From NCBI GenBank assembly GCA_017381935.1, contig JAFOBG010000051.1:1-62821 (forward strand): a DNA stretch of 62,821 nt, in the 5' to 3' direction. Shown here one piece after another: positions 25,050-39,145 of the stretch. A program made the position numbers and the translations under genes. The stretch comes from Alistipes sp. (GTDB lineage: Bacteria > Bacteroidota > Bacteroidia > Bacteroidales > Rikenellaceae). How positions within the stretch are numbered: position 1 is the first letter of the stretch; every line of letters starts with the position of its first letter. Under the pieces are notes generated by a model. That model saw nothing but the letters and a program-made list of their open reading frames with translations. It ran no database searches and was not told where the DNA came from.

Positions 25050-28000
25050 ATGAAAAGACTTCTAATGTGTGTGGCAATTGCGCTTATGTGCGTAATTACA
25101 CCGCCACTTGCCCTTGCACAGGGTAAGGAGGTAAAGGGTGTCGTTGTTGATGCTAGCGGTCTTCCAGTTATTGGAGCAACCGTTGCAGAGGTTGGCACTG
25201 TCAACGGAACGATGACAGACATCCAAGGTCAGTATTCACTGATAGTAACAGACAACAATTCAGTTGTCGAGATTAGTTTTATCGGTTATAAAACCGTTCA
25301 GTTAGTAGCTACATCAGCTGAGCTGGCACGTGTAACTCTTCAGGAGGATGCAATGGCCCTTGATGAGCTGGTGGTAATCGGTTATGGTTCTGTAAAGAAG
25401 AACGATATGACCGGTTCAGTTATCGCAGTGAAGGCTGAGGAACTTAACCGTGGTGCTCTTACCTCTCCACAGGAACTTCTCCGTGGTAAGGTTCCAGGAG
25501 TAAATATCGTATCTAGCAATGGTGCTCCAGGCGCTGGCGCTGAGATTCGTATCCGTGGTGGTGCATCACTCTCTGCAAACAACGACCCACTTATCGTTAT
25601 TGATGGTGTTCCGGTAGCAAAAGAGGCAGGTGTTGGTATGTCTAACGGCCTTGCAACTGTAAACCCTAACGATATTGAGTCATTTACAGTTCTTAAGGAT
25701 GCATCTGCAACTGCAATCTACGGATCACGTGCATCAAATGGTGTCATCCTTATCACAACAAAGAAGGGCTCAAATGGTGCTCCTCGCGTATCTTATAATG
25801 GTAGTGTATCTGTAAAGCATAACTACAACACTATGGATATGATGAACGCTGAACAGTTCAAGAATCACATCCTTACTGTTGCTCCAGACCTTCAGGCTAA
25901 GTCTGAGGAGTTGTTCGGAACAGCTGATACAGATTGGCAGAAGGAGATTTACCGTCTTGGTATTGCAACTGACCACAACGTATCAATCACTGGTTCTGCA
26001 GCTGAGAATAAGTTGCCTTACCGTGCATCTTTGGGTTATGTTTATGATGGTGGTACAATCCTTAAGTCAGATAACCAGCGTCTTACCGCTGATGTAAGTT
26101 TGGCACCTAAGTTCTTGAAGGATCACCTTTCAGTAAACTTCAATGCAAAGGGTATCTACAACCGTGCTAACTACATTGACGGTGGTGTTATTGGTTCTGC
26201 TGTATATTATGATCCAACACAGTCTCCTTATGTATATAATGAGGATGGAACTATTGACTATACTACCAATAACGGTTATAACAACTGGTCAACAGACCTT
26301 ACAGATTGCAATCCACTCTCAATGCTCTACGATCAGTGGGATAAGAATGAGTCTTTCCGTGCTTTGGGTAACATTCAACTCGATTATAAGGTTCACGGCT
26401 TTGAGGATTTGAGCTTCAACCTCAACCTCGGTTTGGATATTACATCTACAAATGGTAATAAGGGTAATATGCCTGGCTCTATCTTCGCTAACCGTGATGG
26501 TGGTGATAATGGTGCATATCAGACTCGTGGTCGTTATAGCTCTTATAACAACCTCCACCATAACCAGCTTTTGGAGTTCTATGCTAACTATAAGAAGGAG
26601 ATTGGCGTACACAACATCAACGCAATGCTCGGTTACTCTTGGTCAAAGAACCACTCTGAGACAACAAACCGCAACTTCGGTCGTGTAGTTCCTACAGATC
26701 CAAAACTTACTTTATTTGATGTTACTCAGATTGGTGATACTACCTATAGCGCATCTCGTAATGCTCTTGTTTCATTCTATGGTCGTATCAATTACTCTTT
26801 TGATTCTCGTTACCTCTTCACATTCACAATGCGTGCCGATGGTTCTTCTCGCTTCGTAGGTAAGAATCGTTGGGGTTACTTCCCATCAGCAGCATTTGCT
26901 TGGAATATCGCTCAGGAGAGCTGGTTAAAGGACTCTGAGGCTGTATCAGCCCTCAAGTTCCGTTTGGGTTGGGGTCAGACAGGTCAGCAGGAGTTTGGTG
27001 AGAACTATGCAGCTGTTCAGTATGCTATCATCTCACAGAACCCTACTACACAGTATCCACTCGGTCCTGACCAGTTCTACTTCCCAATTCGTCCACAGGC
27101 TTATAACGATAGCCTTAAGTGGGAGGAGACAACTACTTATAACGTAGGTTTGGATTTCGGTTTCCTTCGTGGTCGTATTAACGGATCGATTGATGCATAC
27201 TATCGTCAGACTGATGACTTGATCTCTTATGTAAACGTACCTCTTGGTGGTAACTTCTCTAACTATGTATTCCAGAATATCGGTGCTATGGAGAATAAGG
27301 GTGTCGAGGTATCTCTCAACTTTATTCCAGTTGAGACTGAGGATTGGAATCTTCAGATTGGTCTCAATGGTACATGGCAGCAGACTAAGCTTACTGAGCT
27401 TCCTTCAGCATACATCGACCTCGGTGGTGCAGGTGGTGGTACCGGTAACACAGTTCAGCGTCATCAGGTAGGCTACACTCCGCATACTTTCTATGTATGG
27501 CAGCAGGTTTACGATCAGGATGGCAATCCAATCCAGAATGCACTCGTTGACCGCAACCAGGATGGTCAGATTACTAACGAGGACCGTTACATGTCAAACA
27601 AGAGTCCAAATCCGGACTTCTTCTATGGTGTTAGCCTTAAGCTCTCTTATAAGAATTGGGATTTCGGCTTTAACGGTCATGGAACAGTTGGTAACTATAT
27701 GTTCAACGATGTACTCCGTAGCGGTGCAACTGCTTATTATCGTGATGTTATCGACAAGGGTTACCTTGTAAATACACAGCCTGTAGGTGCTAAGTATGGC
27801 TTTACTGCAGCATCAACTACAGCACAGTGTCTGTCAGATATGTTCCTTGAGGATGCATCATTCTTCCGTATGGATGATATCAACCTCGGTTATACATTCC
27901 GCAAGGTTGGCCAAAGCGATACACAGATTCGTGTAGCTGCTGGTGTACAGAATGTATTTGTGCTTACAAAGTATAGCGGTCTTGATCCTGAGAGCTCTGT

Positions 28001-28073
28001 AGCAGGTGGTATTGATGGCAATATCTATCCACGTCCACGTGTATTCAGCGTTCGCTTGGGTATTAACTTTTAA
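25050..28073 (+). CDS. SusC-family TonB-dependent starch receptor
   Basis: 1007 residues. Signal peptide (ending ALAQG, about 25), a carboxypeptidase-D regulatory-like domain (KEVKGVVVDASGLPVIGATV), a TonB-box region (DELVVIGYG), plug domain with the SusC pattern LLRGKVPGVNIVSSNG, IRIRGGASLSANNDPLIVIDGVP and ATAIYGSRASNGVILITTKKG, and a 22-strand barrel ending RPRVFSVRLGINF. It forms the outer-membrane pore through which SusD-bound maltooligosaccharides are imported with TonB energy. SusD follows after 13 bp. Confidence 0.96.
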   Translation: MKRLLMCVAIALMCVITPPLALAQGKEVKGVVVDASGLPVIGATVAEVGTVNGTMTDIQGQYSLIVTDNNSVVEISFIGYKTVQLVATSAELARVTLQEDAMALDELVVIGYGSVKKNDMTGSVIAVKAEELNRGALTSPQELLRGKVPGVNIVSSNGAPGAGAEIRIRGGASLSANNDPLIVIDGVPVAKEAGVGMSNGLATVNPNDIESFTVLKDASATAIYGSRASNGVILITTKKGSNGAPRVSYNGSVSVKHNYNTMDMMNAEQFKNHILTVAPDLQAKSEELFGTADTDWQKEIYRLGIATDHNVSITGSAAENKLPYRASLGYVYDGGTILKSDNQRLTADVSLAPKFLKDHLSVNFNAKGIYNRANYIDGGVIGSAVYYDPTQSPYVYNEDGTIDYTTNNGYNNWSTDLTDCNPLSMLYDQWDKNESFRALGNIQLDYKVHGFEDLSFNLNLGLDITSTNGNKGNMPGSIFANRDGGDNGAYQTRGRYSSYNNLHHNQLLEFYANYKKEIGVHNINAMLGYSWSKNHSETTNRNFGRVVPTDPKLTLFDVTQIGDTTYSASRNALVSFYGRINYSFDSRYLFTFTMRADGSSRFVGKNRWGYFPSAAFAWNIAQESWLKDSEAVSALKFRLGWGQTGQQEFGENYAAVQYAIISQNPTTQYPLGPDQFYFPIRPQAYNDSLKWEETTTYNVGLDFGFLRGRINGSIDAYYRQTDDLISYVNVPLGGNFSNYVFQNIGAMENKGVEVSLNFIPVETEDWNLQIGLNGTWQQTKLTELPSAYIDLGGAGGGTGNTVQRHQVGYTPHTFYVWQQVYDQDGNPIQNALVDRNQDGQITNEDRYMSNKSPNPDFFYGVSLKLSYKNWDFGFNGHGTVGNYMFNDVLRSGATAYYRDVIDKGYLVNTQPVGAKYGFTAASTTAQCLSDMFLEDASFFRMDDINLGYTFRKVGQSDTQIRVAAGVQNVFVLTKYSGLDPESSVAGGIDGNIYPRPRVFSVRLGINF

Positions 28074-28086
28074 TTGAGTAAAAATT

Positions 28087-29700
28087 ATGAAAAAGATAAT
28101 GATTCTTACCGCACTTGCGGCGTTCACACTCACATCATGTGTAGGTGTGCTCGATCAGGAGCCGTTGTCAAGCGATGTTGTTGGTAGCGATGGATATACA
28201 AATCCAGCATATCGTCTTGGTCAGTTGGCAAAAATTTATGGTAGCTTCAATATTACCGGTAATGATGGTGCTGGTAGTAGCGATATCGCAGTTAGTGACG
28301 CTGGTGCATCGGAGTTTATCCGTGCTTGGTGGTCTATCAACACTCTTTCAACAGATGAGGCTAAGTGTATTTGGGGCGACCCTTGGGTAAAAGAGATTGT
28401 TACTAACACTTGGACTGATACAAAGAATGACGCAATCTATGCTACCTATGTTCGTGGTATTATGACCGTTACTCTTGCAAATAACTATTTGCGTAGCACA
28501 GATGACTCTAACCCTGATATTGCTGTAGAGCGTGCAGAGGTTCGTGTTCTCCGTGCAATGGCATATTGGATGTTGCTTGACTGCTTTGGTAACCCTCCAT
28601 TTACAACAGAGAAAGACCCTATGGGTGCAGTAAAGCCAAAGCAGATCTCTTCTGCAGATCTTTATACTTGGCTTAAGGCTGAGCTCGAGGATTTGGTATC
28701 TGAGGAGTCTCATCTTAAGGGTGTTAAGGAGCAGGTTTACCCACGTGTAGATAAGGGTGCTGCTTACGGTTTGCTCGCTCGTCTTCTTGTTAACCACAAG
28801 ACATACCTTGGTAAAGAGGATAAGACAGTATATGCAGAGGCTATGACTGCAGCAGAGAAGGTTATGGAGAAGTACTCTCTTGCAAAGAACTATCGTGAGC
28901 TCTTTATGGGCGACAATGGTCAAAATGCAGATGCTTTGAAGGAGATTGTTATGGCTGCTTGCTATGATGCTAATAAGACTCAGTCTTACGGTGGCCCTAC
29001 TTACTTTATTGCTGCAAGTACAAACAATAACAATAACCTCGGTCTTGCTGCAGGTTGGGCTGGTGTTAACGTATCTACTCAGTTTGTATCAAATATCATT
29101 GGTGCTGCAGCAGATAGCGCACAGCTTGGTGATAATGTAGATGCATTTACCACTATTGATAAGCGTGCGCTCGTATCTCTAAAGTATTCAGAGAATAAGG
29201 ACCAGGCTATTGATGCTTTTGCTTCAGGTTGGCATGTATTTAAGTTCAACAACCTCCACTCTACAGATACAGGTGATATCTATGAGGAGCGTACAAATCT
29301 TGTTGAGCAGTTTGCATCAATCGATTTCCCACTTATCCGTGCTGCTGAGATGTATCTTATCTATGCAGAGGCTAAGACTCGTATGGATGGTGGTACCACT
29401 TCAGACGCTAAGGCTGTAAAGTGTATTACCGACCTTCAGGTTCGTGCAGGACTTAACCCTGCAATCTCAAGCATTACTCTTGATAATGTATTTACAGAGA
29501 TTACTCGTGAGCTTTATTGGGAAGGCATGCGTCGTACAATCCTTATCCGTTTTGATAAGTATGTAGAGGGTAACTATGTATGGCCTTTCAAGGGTGGTGC
29601 AGAGTCTGGTCAGGCACTTGCTGATCACATGAAGCTCTTCCCAATTCCTGATGAGGATTTGGTTGCTAACGATAACCTTACTCAGAACGTTGGTTATTAA
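28087..29700 (+). CDS. SusD-family starch-binding lipoprotein
   Basis: 537 residues. Lipoprotein signal with lipobox LTSC at about 18, TPR-like helical core (VRVLRAMAYWMLLDCFGNPPFTTE, VYPRVDKGAAYGLLARLLVNHKTYLG) and the RagB/SusD C-terminus (YLIYAEAKTR, ITRELYWEGMRRTILIRFDKY, FPIPDEDL). It is the lid of the SusCD complex at the cell surface. Slightly shorter than B. thetaiotaomicron SusD (551). Confidence 0.95.
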   Translation: MKKIMILTALAAFTLTSCVGVLDQEPLSSDVVGSDGYTNPAYRLGQLAKIYGSFNITGNDGAGSSDIAVSDAGASEFIRAWWSINTLSTDEAKCIWGDPWVKEIVTNTWTDTKNDAIYATYVRGIMTVTLANNYLRSTDDSNPDIAVERAEVRVLRAMAYWMLLDCFGNPPFTTEKDPMGAVKPKQISSADLYTWLKAELEDLVSEESHLKGVKEQVYPRVDKGAAYGLLARLLVNHKTYLGKEDKTVYAEAMTAAEKVMEKYSLAKNYRELFMGDNGQNADALKEIVMAACYDANKTQSYGGPTYFIAASTNNNNNLGLAAGWAGVNVSTQFVSNIIGAAADSAQLGDNVDAFTTIDKRALVSLKYSENKDQAIDAFASGWHVFKFNNLHSTDTGDIYEERTNLVEQFASIDFPLIRAAEMYLIYAEAKTRMDGGTTSDAKAVKCITDLQVRAGLNPAISSITLDNVFTEITRELYWEGMRRTILIRFDKYVEGNYVWPFKGGAESGQALADHMKLFPIPDEDLVANDNLTQNVGY

Positions 29701-29719
29701 TATAATATAGAGTATAACT

Positions 29720-30847
29720 ATGAAATTTTTGAAATATTTTTCGATAGCTGCAGCTACTCTTCTTGCCTTCTCTTGCCAGGAGGTAGATAAGACCTTTGCT
29801 GCACCTGCTGAGGAGGTACAGAATCCTGTACTTAACACTCATGCTGATATCGTTGTTGAAGAGGCTACTCTTGCCAACAATGTAACTTTCACTTGGAGTG
29901 AGGTTGACTATGGCTATCCTGCACAGGTTACATATAGCCTTTATGTGGCATATGCTGGTGCAGAGGCTCAGCTTGGTCAGTCATTTACTACAAGCTACAC
30001 TCTTACTAAGGAAGCTCTAAACAATTTCGTTGTCGATCCTAAGGGCCTTGCAGTACCTGTTGAAGAAGAGTCTGAGATATCTTTCTATGTAACATCTTCT
30101 ATCTCAAGCAACGCTAATAGCGCAGCTTATACAAAGAAGTCAAACAGTATTGCTCTTAAGATTACTACTATTGAAGCTACTACTGCTCCTTGGATTCGTC
30201 GTTATATCTATGTTCCAGGTAACCATCAGGGTTGGGCGCCTGCTGATGCTCCTGTCCTTTGGGAGACTGGCGAGGACAGCTTCAAGTTTGAGGGCCTTGT
30301 AAACCTTGTTAATGCAGAGGATGCAACTGCTGATTGTGAGTTCAAGTTCACTCAGTTCCCTAACTGGGATGTAAACCTCGGTGGTAGCGTAGATTCAATG
30401 ACTCCAAATGGTGATAACCTCAAGGTTCCTGGTGGTCTATATTGGATCTCTGTTGAGACTGTAGAGGACTTCTCTGCTGGTAGTGTTAAACTGAAGAAGG
30501 CTGGTGCTATCAGTGTTATTGGTAGTGCTGTCGGAGGTTGGGAGGTAGCAAACGACTTTGCTCTTACATCTACAAATACCAACGCTCAGGTTTGGGAGGG
30601 CGTTCTTGACAACTGCGCTGGTGGCGAGTTCAAGTTCCGTCTGACAGGTGGCGACTTTGAGGCTAACCCTTGGGAAATGAACTGGGGTGGCGATTTGAAG
30701 CACCTTGTTCCTGGTGGCGATAACTGTAAGACTGATCTTACAGGTAAGGTTAAGTTCTCAATTTGCTTCCGTGGTGATATTCCTGCACTTGCAGAGGATG
30801 CAACAAATCCATCACCATTCTTTGCAACTGTAGAGGCTGCTGAGTAA
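29720..30847 (+). CDS. SusE-like outer-membrane starch-binding lipoprotein
   Basis: 375 residues. Lipoprotein signal (LAFSC, Cys19), N-terminal SusE Ig-like domain (VTFTWSEVDYGYPAQVTYSLYVAYAG) and two starch-binding-like modules, one with YVPGNHQGWAPADAP (about 155) and one with ISVIGSAVGGWEVANDF (about 260). Binds starch at the surface and assists the SusCD complex. A 10-bp hairpin separates it from the next gene. Confidence 0.88.
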   Translation: MKFLKYFSIAAATLLAFSCQEVDKTFAAPAEEVQNPVLNTHADIVVEEATLANNVTFTWSEVDYGYPAQVTYSLYVAYAGAEAQLGQSFTTSYTLTKEALNNFVVDPKGLAVPVEEESEISFYVTSSISSNANSAAYTKKSNSIALKITTIEATTAPWIRRYIYVPGNHQGWAPADAPVLWETGEDSFKFEGLVNLVNAEDATADCEFKFTQFPNWDVNLGGSVDSMTPNGDNLKVPGGLYWISVETVEDFSAGSVKLKKAGAISVIGSAVGGWEVANDFALTSTNTNAQVWEGVLDNCAGGEFKFRLTGGDFEANPWEMNWGGDLKHLVPGGDNCKTDLTGKVKFSICFRGDIPALAEDATNPSPFFATVEAAE

Positions 30848-30854
30848 AACAATG

Positions 30855-30880
30855 AGGTGGTAACACCTAAGTTACCACCT
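30855..30880 (+). promoter_or_regulatory. Intercistronic hairpin, susE-susF
   Basis: AGGTGGTAAC, 6-nt loop, GTTACCACCT, then TTTAAAT. The perfect stem sits within the operon; with only three T it is probably a partial terminator or mRNA-stability element rather than a full stop. Confidence 0.65.
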
Positions 30881-30900
30881 TTAAATAAAAAGATAAGATT

Positions 30901-33189
30901 ATGAAAATTTGGAAATATATTTTGTCGGCTGCAGCACTTCTCTCTTTTGGTGCTTGTAACCACGATGCAGACGAGATGGTACTTCCTTCAAGAGCTCTTG
31001 ATATCGCAAGCCATAGTGCTGTGGTTGTAAACGATATTACTGCTGCTGAGGAGTTTACTCTCACTTGGTCTGCTGCAAAGTTCGGTATTGATACCGAGGT
31101 TGAGTATGCTGTATCTGCTGCTGTAGATGGCGGTGAGGCTGTTACTCTTGGTACTACTTCTAACCTCTACTATTCAACTACAAACGGCGAGTTGCTTGAG
31201 GCTTTAGGTATTAATGTAGGAAATACATATTCTGTGTCATTTGCTGTAAAAGCAACAGCTGTTGTAACAGGTGAGACTGCAGAGGATGTTTTGACTATCT
31301 CTATTACTTTGGATAAGGTTGCATATCTCTATATGCTTGGTGGTTACCAGGGTTGGAGTGAAACAAATCCTGCATCTCGCTTATTGCAGGGTGCTGACGG
31401 TATCTTCAGAGGCTTTGTTAATATCTTGGCTGAGGGTGATGCTGCAAACGCAATTAAGATTTGCACTCAGTATGGTTGGGGAGGAACTAACTATGGTATG
31501 AAGGATGGCGCTATTAGCGCTGATGGAGATGCTGGAAATATTGAACTTACAGTAGGTTTGCACTACCTTGAGTTTAATGTTGAGCAGCTTAAGCTTGTTG
31601 ATGTACCACTTACAAAGGTTGCACTTATTGGTGAGGCTGTTGGTAGCTGGGATAAGGACTGCGCAGAGTTGAGATATGATGCAGTTACTAACACTTGGGT
31701 TGGAATGGCTCAGGTAACCTCTACTAAGGAGTATAAGGTGCGCTTTAATGAGATGTGGGATGTAGTAGATGCAGAGGGCAATAAGTACAATATCTCACTT
31801 GGTACAGCTAACGACGATTTGCAGTATGGTGGTACTAACCTTGTTGCTGCAAATGATGGTATTGTATCATTTACTCTCAACCTCTTTGACTATCCATATT
31901 CAATTGTAGAGGGTGGTGCTGTAGCAGAGAATGAGGAGGTGCTCTACATCGCATCTTCTTATGACAACTGGAACTATGGTGTTGCACCAAAGATGCAGGC
32001 TGGTTATACAGATGGCGTATTCAATGGTCAGTTTACAGGTATGCTTAATATGCCTGCTGCAGGTGAGTATATGTTTGCACGTTTGCAGTCAGAACTTGGT
32101 ACTCGTTATGGTGGTTCTGCAGATGCTTTGGTTGAGTATGTAGGCGGTCAGGATGCAACTGGTATTGCTGTTGACGCAGGTCTTAACTATGTATATGCAG
32201 ATTTTAATGCAAAGAAGGCAATTGTTGTTAAGATTGAGTCTCTTGGTCTTGTAGGTGGCTTCAATAATTGGGATGCCGGAAATCCTACAGAGTTTGTTTA
32301 TGATGCAGCTTCTAATAGCTATAAGGCTGAGGTTGAGTTCGCTACTGACTGTGAGGTTAAGTTTGTGATGAATAAGTGCTGGAACACAAAGGTTGGAGAG
32401 GTAGAGCTTCAGATGAGCCTTGGTGGTAGTGCTAAGGAGTTGGTAATCAATGGTGGTAATCTTTTCATGAAGTCTGGTAAGCATACTTTTGAGGTTGACT
32501 TTAATAAGACTGTTACTACAATGGCCATTGATGGTGTTGTTGCAGACTTCTCTCCAAATCCTGAGACTTTGAGCCTTACAGGTGCATTTGGCCACTACAA
32601 TTGGAATATTGGAGATCCTACTCCAGCTCTTCCACAGGTTGGTGATAAGTATATTGGTTTTGTAGATATGTATAAGCCTGCTGATAGCACTGCTGAGAAT
32701 GCAATGTTCAAGGTTACATATCCAAGTTATTCAGCATGGATGGGTGGTGCTTTGCAGGAGGGTACTACATATGTGTATGATTTGGCTGAGGCTAATGGCG
32801 ATACAGTTATTCCTTTCGGTCTCTACTATTGGGAAATCTCATTGACTGATGCGGCTGCTAAGGTTGGTGTTGCTACAGCAACTCCAATGACTGCAGTTTC
32901 ATTGATTGGTCAGATTGAGGGTAAGAGTTGGGATTACGATGTAGCTCTTGTATCTGATGGCGCTGGTCATTACACTGCTGATGTACAGATTGACAAAGAG
33001 TTCAAGGTTCGTTTCAACAATGGTTGGGATTATGACCTCGGATTGGCTGCTGATGCAACTGTAGCAGTTGGTACTCCAATCTCTTTGGCTCCAAAGGGTG
33101 GTAACATTGCTATCCCAGAGGCTGGAGTTTATACAGTTACTTTGAATTTGGCTGATATGCCTAATACTATTACACTTGTTAAGAAGTAG
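30901..33189 (+). CDS. Enlarged SusF-like starch-binding lipoprotein
   Basis: 762 residues, clearly longer than B. thetaiotaomicron SusF (485). Lipoprotein signal (FGAC, Cys19), SusE-type Ig domain (about 45-130), then six modules of about 100-110 residues each starting with a short beta strand and an aromatic pair: YMLGGYQGWSE (about 142), LIGEAVGSWDKD (about 241), YIASSYDNWNYG (about 348), LVGGFNNWDAG (about 449), LTGAFGHYNWN (about 558), LIGQIEGKSWDYD (about 667). The conserved Trp/Tyr positions match starch-binding faces of SusE/SusF modules. More modules would give stronger multivalent binding. Confidence 0.85.
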   Translation: MKIWKYILSAAALLSFGACNHDADEMVLPSRALDIASHSAVVVNDITAAEEFTLTWSAAKFGIDTEVEYAVSAAVDGGEAVTLGTTSNLYYSTTNGELLEALGINVGNTYSVSFAVKATAVVTGETAEDVLTISITLDKVAYLYMLGGYQGWSETNPASRLLQGADGIFRGFVNILAEGDAANAIKICTQYGWGGTNYGMKDGAISADGDAGNIELTVGLHYLEFNVEQLKLVDVPLTKVALIGEAVGSWDKDCAELRYDAVTNTWVGMAQVTSTKEYKVRFNEMWDVVDAEGNKYNISLGTANDDLQYGGTNLVAANDGIVSFTLNLFDYPYSIVEGGAVAENEEVLYIASSYDNWNYGVAPKMQAGYTDGVFNGQFTGMLNMPAAGEYMFARLQSELGTRYGGSADALVEYVGGQDATGIAVDAGLNYVYADFNAKKAIVVKIESLGLVGGFNNWDAGNPTEFVYDAASNSYKAEVEFATDCEVKFVMNKCWNTKVGEVELQMSLGGSAKELVINGGNLFMKSGKHTFEVDFNKTVTTMAIDGVVADFSPNPETLSLTGAFGHYNWNIGDPTPALPQVGDKYIGFVDMYKPADSTAENAMFKVTYPSYSAWMGGALQEGTTYVYDLAEANGDTVIPFGLYYWEISLTDAAAKVGVATATPMTAVSLIGQIEGKSWDYDVALVSDGAGHYTADVQIDKEFKVRFNNGWDYDLGLAADATVAVGTPISLAPKGGNIAIPEAGVYTVTLNLADMPNTITLVKK

Positions 33190-33198
33190 TATTTTTTG

Positions 33199-33226
33199 AC
33201 CGGAGAGTTTTGACCGACTCTCCGGT
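33199..33226 (+). promoter_or_regulatory. Intercistronic hairpin, susF-GH13
   Basis: ACCGGAGAGT, 8-nt loop, ACTCTCCGGT, no T-run after it. Lies within the operon 10 bp past the SusF-like stop; likely an RNA-stability or processing element. Confidence 0.6.
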
Positions 33227-33261
33227 TCCTAAGACATTAAAATAATTTAAACCAACAAACT

Positions 33262-34533
33262 ATGTTTAAGAAACTATTATTTTTACCTCTACTTGCAGCG
33301 TTGATACTCTCATCATGTTGCTGCAATAATAGTGTAGAGAACGCACACCCGGAGTGGACGTATAATTCTGTTGTATATGAGATGAATGTACGCCAATATA
33401 CTCCTGAGGGAACTTTTGCGGCAGCAGCAGAACACCTGCCACGATTAAAGGAGTTGGGCGTAGATATTGTTTGGCTTATGCCTATATATCCTATTGGAGT
33501 AAAAGAGCGTAAGGGGACTCTTGGCTCTTACTATGCTATTTCGGACTATTGTGCTACAAATCCTGAGTTTGGTACACTTGCCGACTTTGATGCTTTTGTG
33601 TCAAAGGCTCATGAGCTTGGATTGAAGGTTATTATCGATTGGGTTGCTAACCATACATCTCCTGATGCATTATGGATTACAGAGCGTCCTGCTGACTGGT
33701 ATGTTCGTGATGAGCAGGGTAATACTATTGTTCAGTACGATTGGACCGATATCGCAAAACTCAACTATGATAACCATGATATGCGTGCTGAGATGGAGAA
33801 ATGTATGCGTTTTTGGATGGAGCGTGGTATTGATGGCTTCCGCTGTGATATGGCTTGTGAGATGCCATTTGATTTCTGGAAGAGTGTTATCCCATCAATC
33901 CGTAAGGACTATCCTCAGATGTATTGGCTTGCAGAGGGTGAGCATGCAGAGCTTCACAATGGTTCATTTGATGCCTCTTATGCTTGGGAGTTGCACCATC
34001 TGCTCAATTCTATTGCAAAAGGGGAGAAGGGTGTAGCAGAGCTTAAGGAGTATATTGCAAAGGATGCAGCTAATACACCTGCTGAGGCTTTCAGATTGAT
34101 GTTTACCTCTAACCATGATGAGAACTCTTGGGCTGGAACCGAGTTTGAGCGTATGGGAGAGGCTGCAAAGGTGATGGCAGTGCTCACATTTACACTTCCA
34201 AACTCACAGCCACTCATTTATACAGGTCAGGAGATGGGTTGGAATAAGCGCTTTGAGTTCTTTGAGAAGGATCATATCCCAGCATGGGAGAGTAATGAGT
34301 ATGCCGATTTTTATAAATCACTTACCACATTGCGTCATGAGAATATTGCTCTTGCCGCAGGTGAGAAGGGTGGAAAGATTCAGTATATTGATGATGTTCC
34401 TCAGGGCGTATTTGCATTTACTCGCTCTGTAGAGGGTAATAGCGTAACAGTTTACGCAAACCTTACAAATCAACCAGTATCATTTAACGATATTAACCTC
34501 GCAGCTTGGGGTTGGAATATAATTACAAAATAG
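33262..34533 (+). CDS. GH13 alpha-amylase-family lipoprotein
   Basis: 423 residues, compact. Lipoprotein signal (ILSSC followed by two more Cys), then a GH13 barrel almost from the start (YEMNVRQYTPEGTF). Catalytic residues: Asp about 196 (GFRCDMACE), Glu about 225 (LAEGEH), Asp about 286 (SNHDENSW). Other family motifs: DWVANHTS and IYTGQEMGW. The short C-terminal beta domain is minimal. Single-barrel lipoproteins of this kind process maltooligosaccharides; whether it faces outward or the periplasm is unclear. Its stop is one base before the next start. Confidence 0.88.
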   Translation: MFKKLLFLPLLAALILSSCCCNNSVENAHPEWTYNSVVYEMNVRQYTPEGTFAAAAEHLPRLKELGVDIVWLMPIYPIGVKERKGTLGSYYAISDYCATNPEFGTLADFDAFVSKAHELGLKVIIDWVANHTSPDALWITERPADWYVRDEQGNTIVQYDWTDIAKLNYDNHDMRAEMEKCMRFWMERGIDGFRCDMACEMPFDFWKSVIPSIRKDYPQMYWLAEGEHAELHNGSFDASYAWELHHLLNSIAKGEKGVAELKEYIAKDAANTPAEAFRLMFTSNHDENSWAGTEFERMGEAAKVMAVLTFTLPNSQPLIYTGQEMGWNKRFEFFEKDHIPAWESNEYADFYKSLTTLRHENIALAAGEKGGKIQYIDDVPQGVFAFTRSVEGNSVTVYANLTNQPVSFNDINLAAWGWNIITK

Positions 34534-34534
34534 T

Positions 34535-38619
<4,085 letters not shown>

Positions 38620-38646
38620 TTGGAGTGGGTTGGTTTTTATTTGGGG

Positions 38647-38684
38647 GAGAGGAGTAGCGAAAGTTGCTCCTCTCTATTTTTTTT
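38647..38684 (+). terminator. Terminator of the sus operon
   Basis: GAGAGGAG...CTCCTCTC stem (38647-38674) followed by a T-rich run (TATTTTTTTT). Confidence 0.85.
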
Positions 38685-38693
38685 GTATCTTTG
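38664..38693 (+). promoter_or_regulatory. Promoter for the small secreted protein
   Basis: TTG (38664-38666), 19-bp spacer, TATCTTTG (38686-38693), about 18 bp before the ATG at 38712. It overlaps the sus terminator. Confidence 0.65.
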
Positions 38694-38711
38694 TATAATA
38701 AACCACTCTGT

Positions 38712-39035
38712 ATGAAGAAATTATTTGCCATATTATCCTTGCTATCTATCATTGTTAATGGTAAAGTATTTGCTAACTTTCGATTGACAGAGTCTAATAT
38801 AGTCCAGTATCAAACAATAATTACTACAGTTCCTGGAAAGGTCGTCTGGACATCAGAGCGACTGATTGGTATAAATTATACAGATGTTGAGCAGAAAAAC
38901 GCCCGCATGGTCAAGGTTATATATGGTTGGCAGACAAAATATCTATCTTTTAATTGGTGCGCAAGTTTAGGTGATGATTGGTATATATCTGCAATGGAGG
39001 AGGTTGAGTGTTATAAATGTCAATACTGCGCATAG
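38712..39035 (+). CDS. Small secreted protein, unknown function
   Basis: 107 residues. A signal peptide (MKKLFAILSLLSIIVNGKVFA) is followed by a soluble domain (NFRLTESNIVQYQTIITTVPGKVVW) and a C-terminal CYKCQYCA, where three cysteines in six residues could bind metal or form disulfides. I recognise no family. The ATG at 38712 is chosen because it starts the signal peptide and lies just behind a consensus promoter; the earlier in-frame ATG at 38664 would lie inside the promoter. Confidence 0.6.
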   Translation: MKKLFAILSLLSIIVNGKVFANFRLTESNIVQYQTIITTVPGKVVWTSERLIGINYTDVEQKNARMVKVIYGWQTKYLSFNWCASLGDDWYISAMEEVECYKCQYCA

Positions 39036-39145
39036 AATATATCAATGGGCGACCAAAGTAGATACACATACTGTAAGGATTGTACAAATACTGTATTTGC
39101 AATCTCTAAACTCTAACTGTAAGCAAAAATAGATAAAGTATATAT

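Noticed and set aside
28348-28923. A 191-codon minus-strand frame inside susD
   Set aside because: Antisense shadow of a well-recognised SusD gene; composition is Cys/Leu-rich and unlike any family.
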